Source: Paenibacillus sabinae T27 (GTDB lineage: Bacteria; Bacillota; Bacilli; Paenibacillales; Paenibacillaceae). Taken from it: 64,000 nt of DNA. Under the pieces are notes generated by a model that did not search any database, was not told the DNA's origin, and saw only the letters and a list, made by a program, of their open reading frames with translations. Location: contig NZ_CP004078.1 of assembly GCF_000612505.1 (NCBI RefSeq), forward strand, positions 789,001-853,000, read 5' to 3'. The position numbers and the translations under genes were made by a program. Positions 63,054 to 64,000 of the stretch are shown piece after piece. The stretch's first letter is position 1. Every line of letters begins with the position of its first letter.

Positions 63054-63878
63054 ATGTTTCCGTTTAAACTATCTTTAAACGCATCGACCCTGTTTCCATT
63101 CGGGTTAGGCATTAAGGAACAGCTTCGCATTGCTGCCGAAGCGGGATATGAAGGCTTCGAAATCTGGATTCGCGACCTGGAAGCCCATGTGACGAACGGC
63201 GGTTCCATTCGGGAGCTGAAGCGGTATATCGCCGACACCGGAATCGTGGTTGTGAATGCAATCGCTTTCTTTAAATGGTCCGATCAATCGCCGGAGGTCA
63301 GGGAAGAAGGATTAAGGCAGGCCGAGCGCGAGATGAGCATGCTTGCCGAGCTGGGTTGTCCTGCCGTTGCGGCGCCGCCTTTCGGCGAGGTGGGGCAGGT
63401 CACGCTGGATGAAATGGCCGTGAACTATGCACGGCTGGCAGAACTCGGCGATCAAACCGGGGTCGTGCCTTACCTGGAGTTTTGGGGAAGGGCGAAGAAG
63501 CTGGCGAGGCTCAGCGAAGCGATCTATGTCGCAGCGGAAAGCGGGCGGGCGGACACCCGGATTTTGCTCGACCCGTTCCATATGCACACCGGAGGAAGCC
63601 GGCTGGAGGGTCTGTCCTGCCTGAACGGAAACCGAATCGGCATTGTCCATGTGAACGACTATCCGGCGTCGTCCGATCCGCTGCTCGTTACCGATGAGGA
63701 GCGTTTGTTCCCGGGTGACGGTGCCGCACCATCCTCCCGGCTCAGCGAATTGCTGCGGCAAATCGGGTATACCGGCTATTTGTCGCTGGAGCTTTTTACC
63801 CAAGATTATGGCGATATGTCTGCCGTGGAGGTGGCTTCACACGGAATCAAGAAAATCAAGAAGGCCTACGGGGTATAA
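63054..63878 (+). CDS. Sugar phosphate isomerase/epimerase family protein
   Basis: A 274-residue TIM barrel of the xylose-isomerase-like / AP-endonuclease-2 group. Acidic and histidine metal ligands are visible in VVPYLEFWG (E), LLDPFHMHTGG (D, H) and VHVNDYP (H, D), with LSLELFTQDYG (E) at the C-terminal end. GAAGGGCAG precedes the ATG. It sits behind the sugar importer with its own promoter and probably epimerises or isomerises a sugar from the imported glycan. Confidence 0.88.
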   Translation: MFPFKLSLNASTLFPFGLGIKEQLRIAAEAGYEGFEIWIRDLEAHVTNGGSIRELKRYIADTGIVVVNAIAFFKWSDQSPEVREEGLRQAEREMSMLAELGCPAVAAPPFGEVGQVTLDEMAVNYARLAELGDQTGVVPYLEFWGRAKKLARLSEAIYVAAESGRADTRILLDPFHMHTGGSRLEGLSCLNGNRIGIVHVNDYPASSDPLLVTDEERLFPGDGAAPSSRLSELLRQIGYTGYLSLELFTQDYGDMSAVEVASHGIKKIKKAYGV

Positions 63879-63895
63879 GGAAGAAGGCGTGTGAC

Positions 63896-64000
63896 ATGAA
63901 CAGGAACCAGGCAGGGAGCTTGTCCCTGTGGGCCATTTCCTGGCCGATATTTATCGAATCCGCCTTACAGGTGCTCCTTCGGACGACGGATACGCTGATG
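63896..64000 (+). CDS. MATE-family multidrug/drug-sodium antiporter, 3' end missing
   Basis: Only the first 35 codons are in the window. The N-terminus (LSLWAISWPIFIESALQVLL, then RTTDTLM) matches the first transmembrane helix and following Asp-Thr of MATE transporters. The start ATG follows GGAAGAAGG. It lies 18 bases after the epimerase gene and may be in the same transcript; a full gene would have about 450 codons. Confidence 0.8.
   Translation, partial: MNRNQAGSLSLWAISWPIFIESALQVLLRTTDTLM

Overview
The window looks like chromosome of a spore-forming Gram-positive bacterium close to Paenibacillus. That is an inference from strong AGGAGG-type ribosome binding sites, a YesM/YesN two-component pair beside an LplA/B/C-type sugar importer, lipoprotein-anchored binding proteins and WYL regulators; no rRNA gene is present to confirm it.

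Left part (1-13,555) is accessory and carries the most unusual material. A long protein of unknown function (cut by the window edge) is translationally coupled to a TIGR02710-type CARF-HEPN protein, the kind of ribonuclease normally switched on by cyclic oligonucleotides, but no CRISPR array or Cas10 is visible. A terminator and a truncated group II intron follow. Next comes an RNA-repair island: an ADP-ribosylglycohydrolase, two WYL regulators on the minus strand, and, divergently, a roughly 550-base structured leader, a slipin/SPFH protein, an RlaP-type nucleotidyltransferase and the RNA ligase RtcB. The leader contains a textbook tRNA T-arm, a short acceptor-like hairpin and a tRNA-Glu-like (UUC) anticodon stem-loop, in circularly permuted order. 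This is my main candidate for an undescribed element.

Middle part (13,556-38,505) is catabolic. A TRAP transporter (DctP, DctQ, DctM, plus a second DctP) sits with a 2-hydroxyacid dehydrogenase, a class II aldolase, an opine-type dehydrogenase, a 3-hydroxyacyl-CoA dehydrogenase and a XylR_N-V4R-PucR regulator. A LysR gene then diverges from a CoA-transferase/enoyl-CoA hydratase/thioesterase operon. A minus-strand operon holds a Rieske oxygenase, an M19 dipeptidase-like protein, a short-chain dehydrogenase, a muconolactone-isomerase-like protein, a flavin monooxygenase, a tiny protein and an amidase. Together these suggest uptake and oxidation of an aromatic or hydroxy-acid substrate. A ketopantoate-reductase-like gene and a secreted flavoprotein lipoprotein with an FNR/CRP-like palindrome upstream follow.

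Right part (38,681-64,000): a glycerol-1-phosphate dehydrogenase/HAD phosphatase pair; ethanolamine ammonia-lyase genes eutABC with an acetamidase but no microcompartment genes; a GntR regulator whose likely operator (TGGTATACAAG-type repeats) precedes both eutA and its own gene; a carbon-nitrogen hydrolase, an HpaI-type aldolase and a complete Dpp-type peptide importer; an esterase-like hydrolase, a PepSY protein and a DUF1284 protein; then a YesM/YesN two-component system with a cre-like CcpA site, an LplB/LplC/LplA sugar importer and a sugar isomerase/epimerase. A MATE transporter gene is cut by the right edge.
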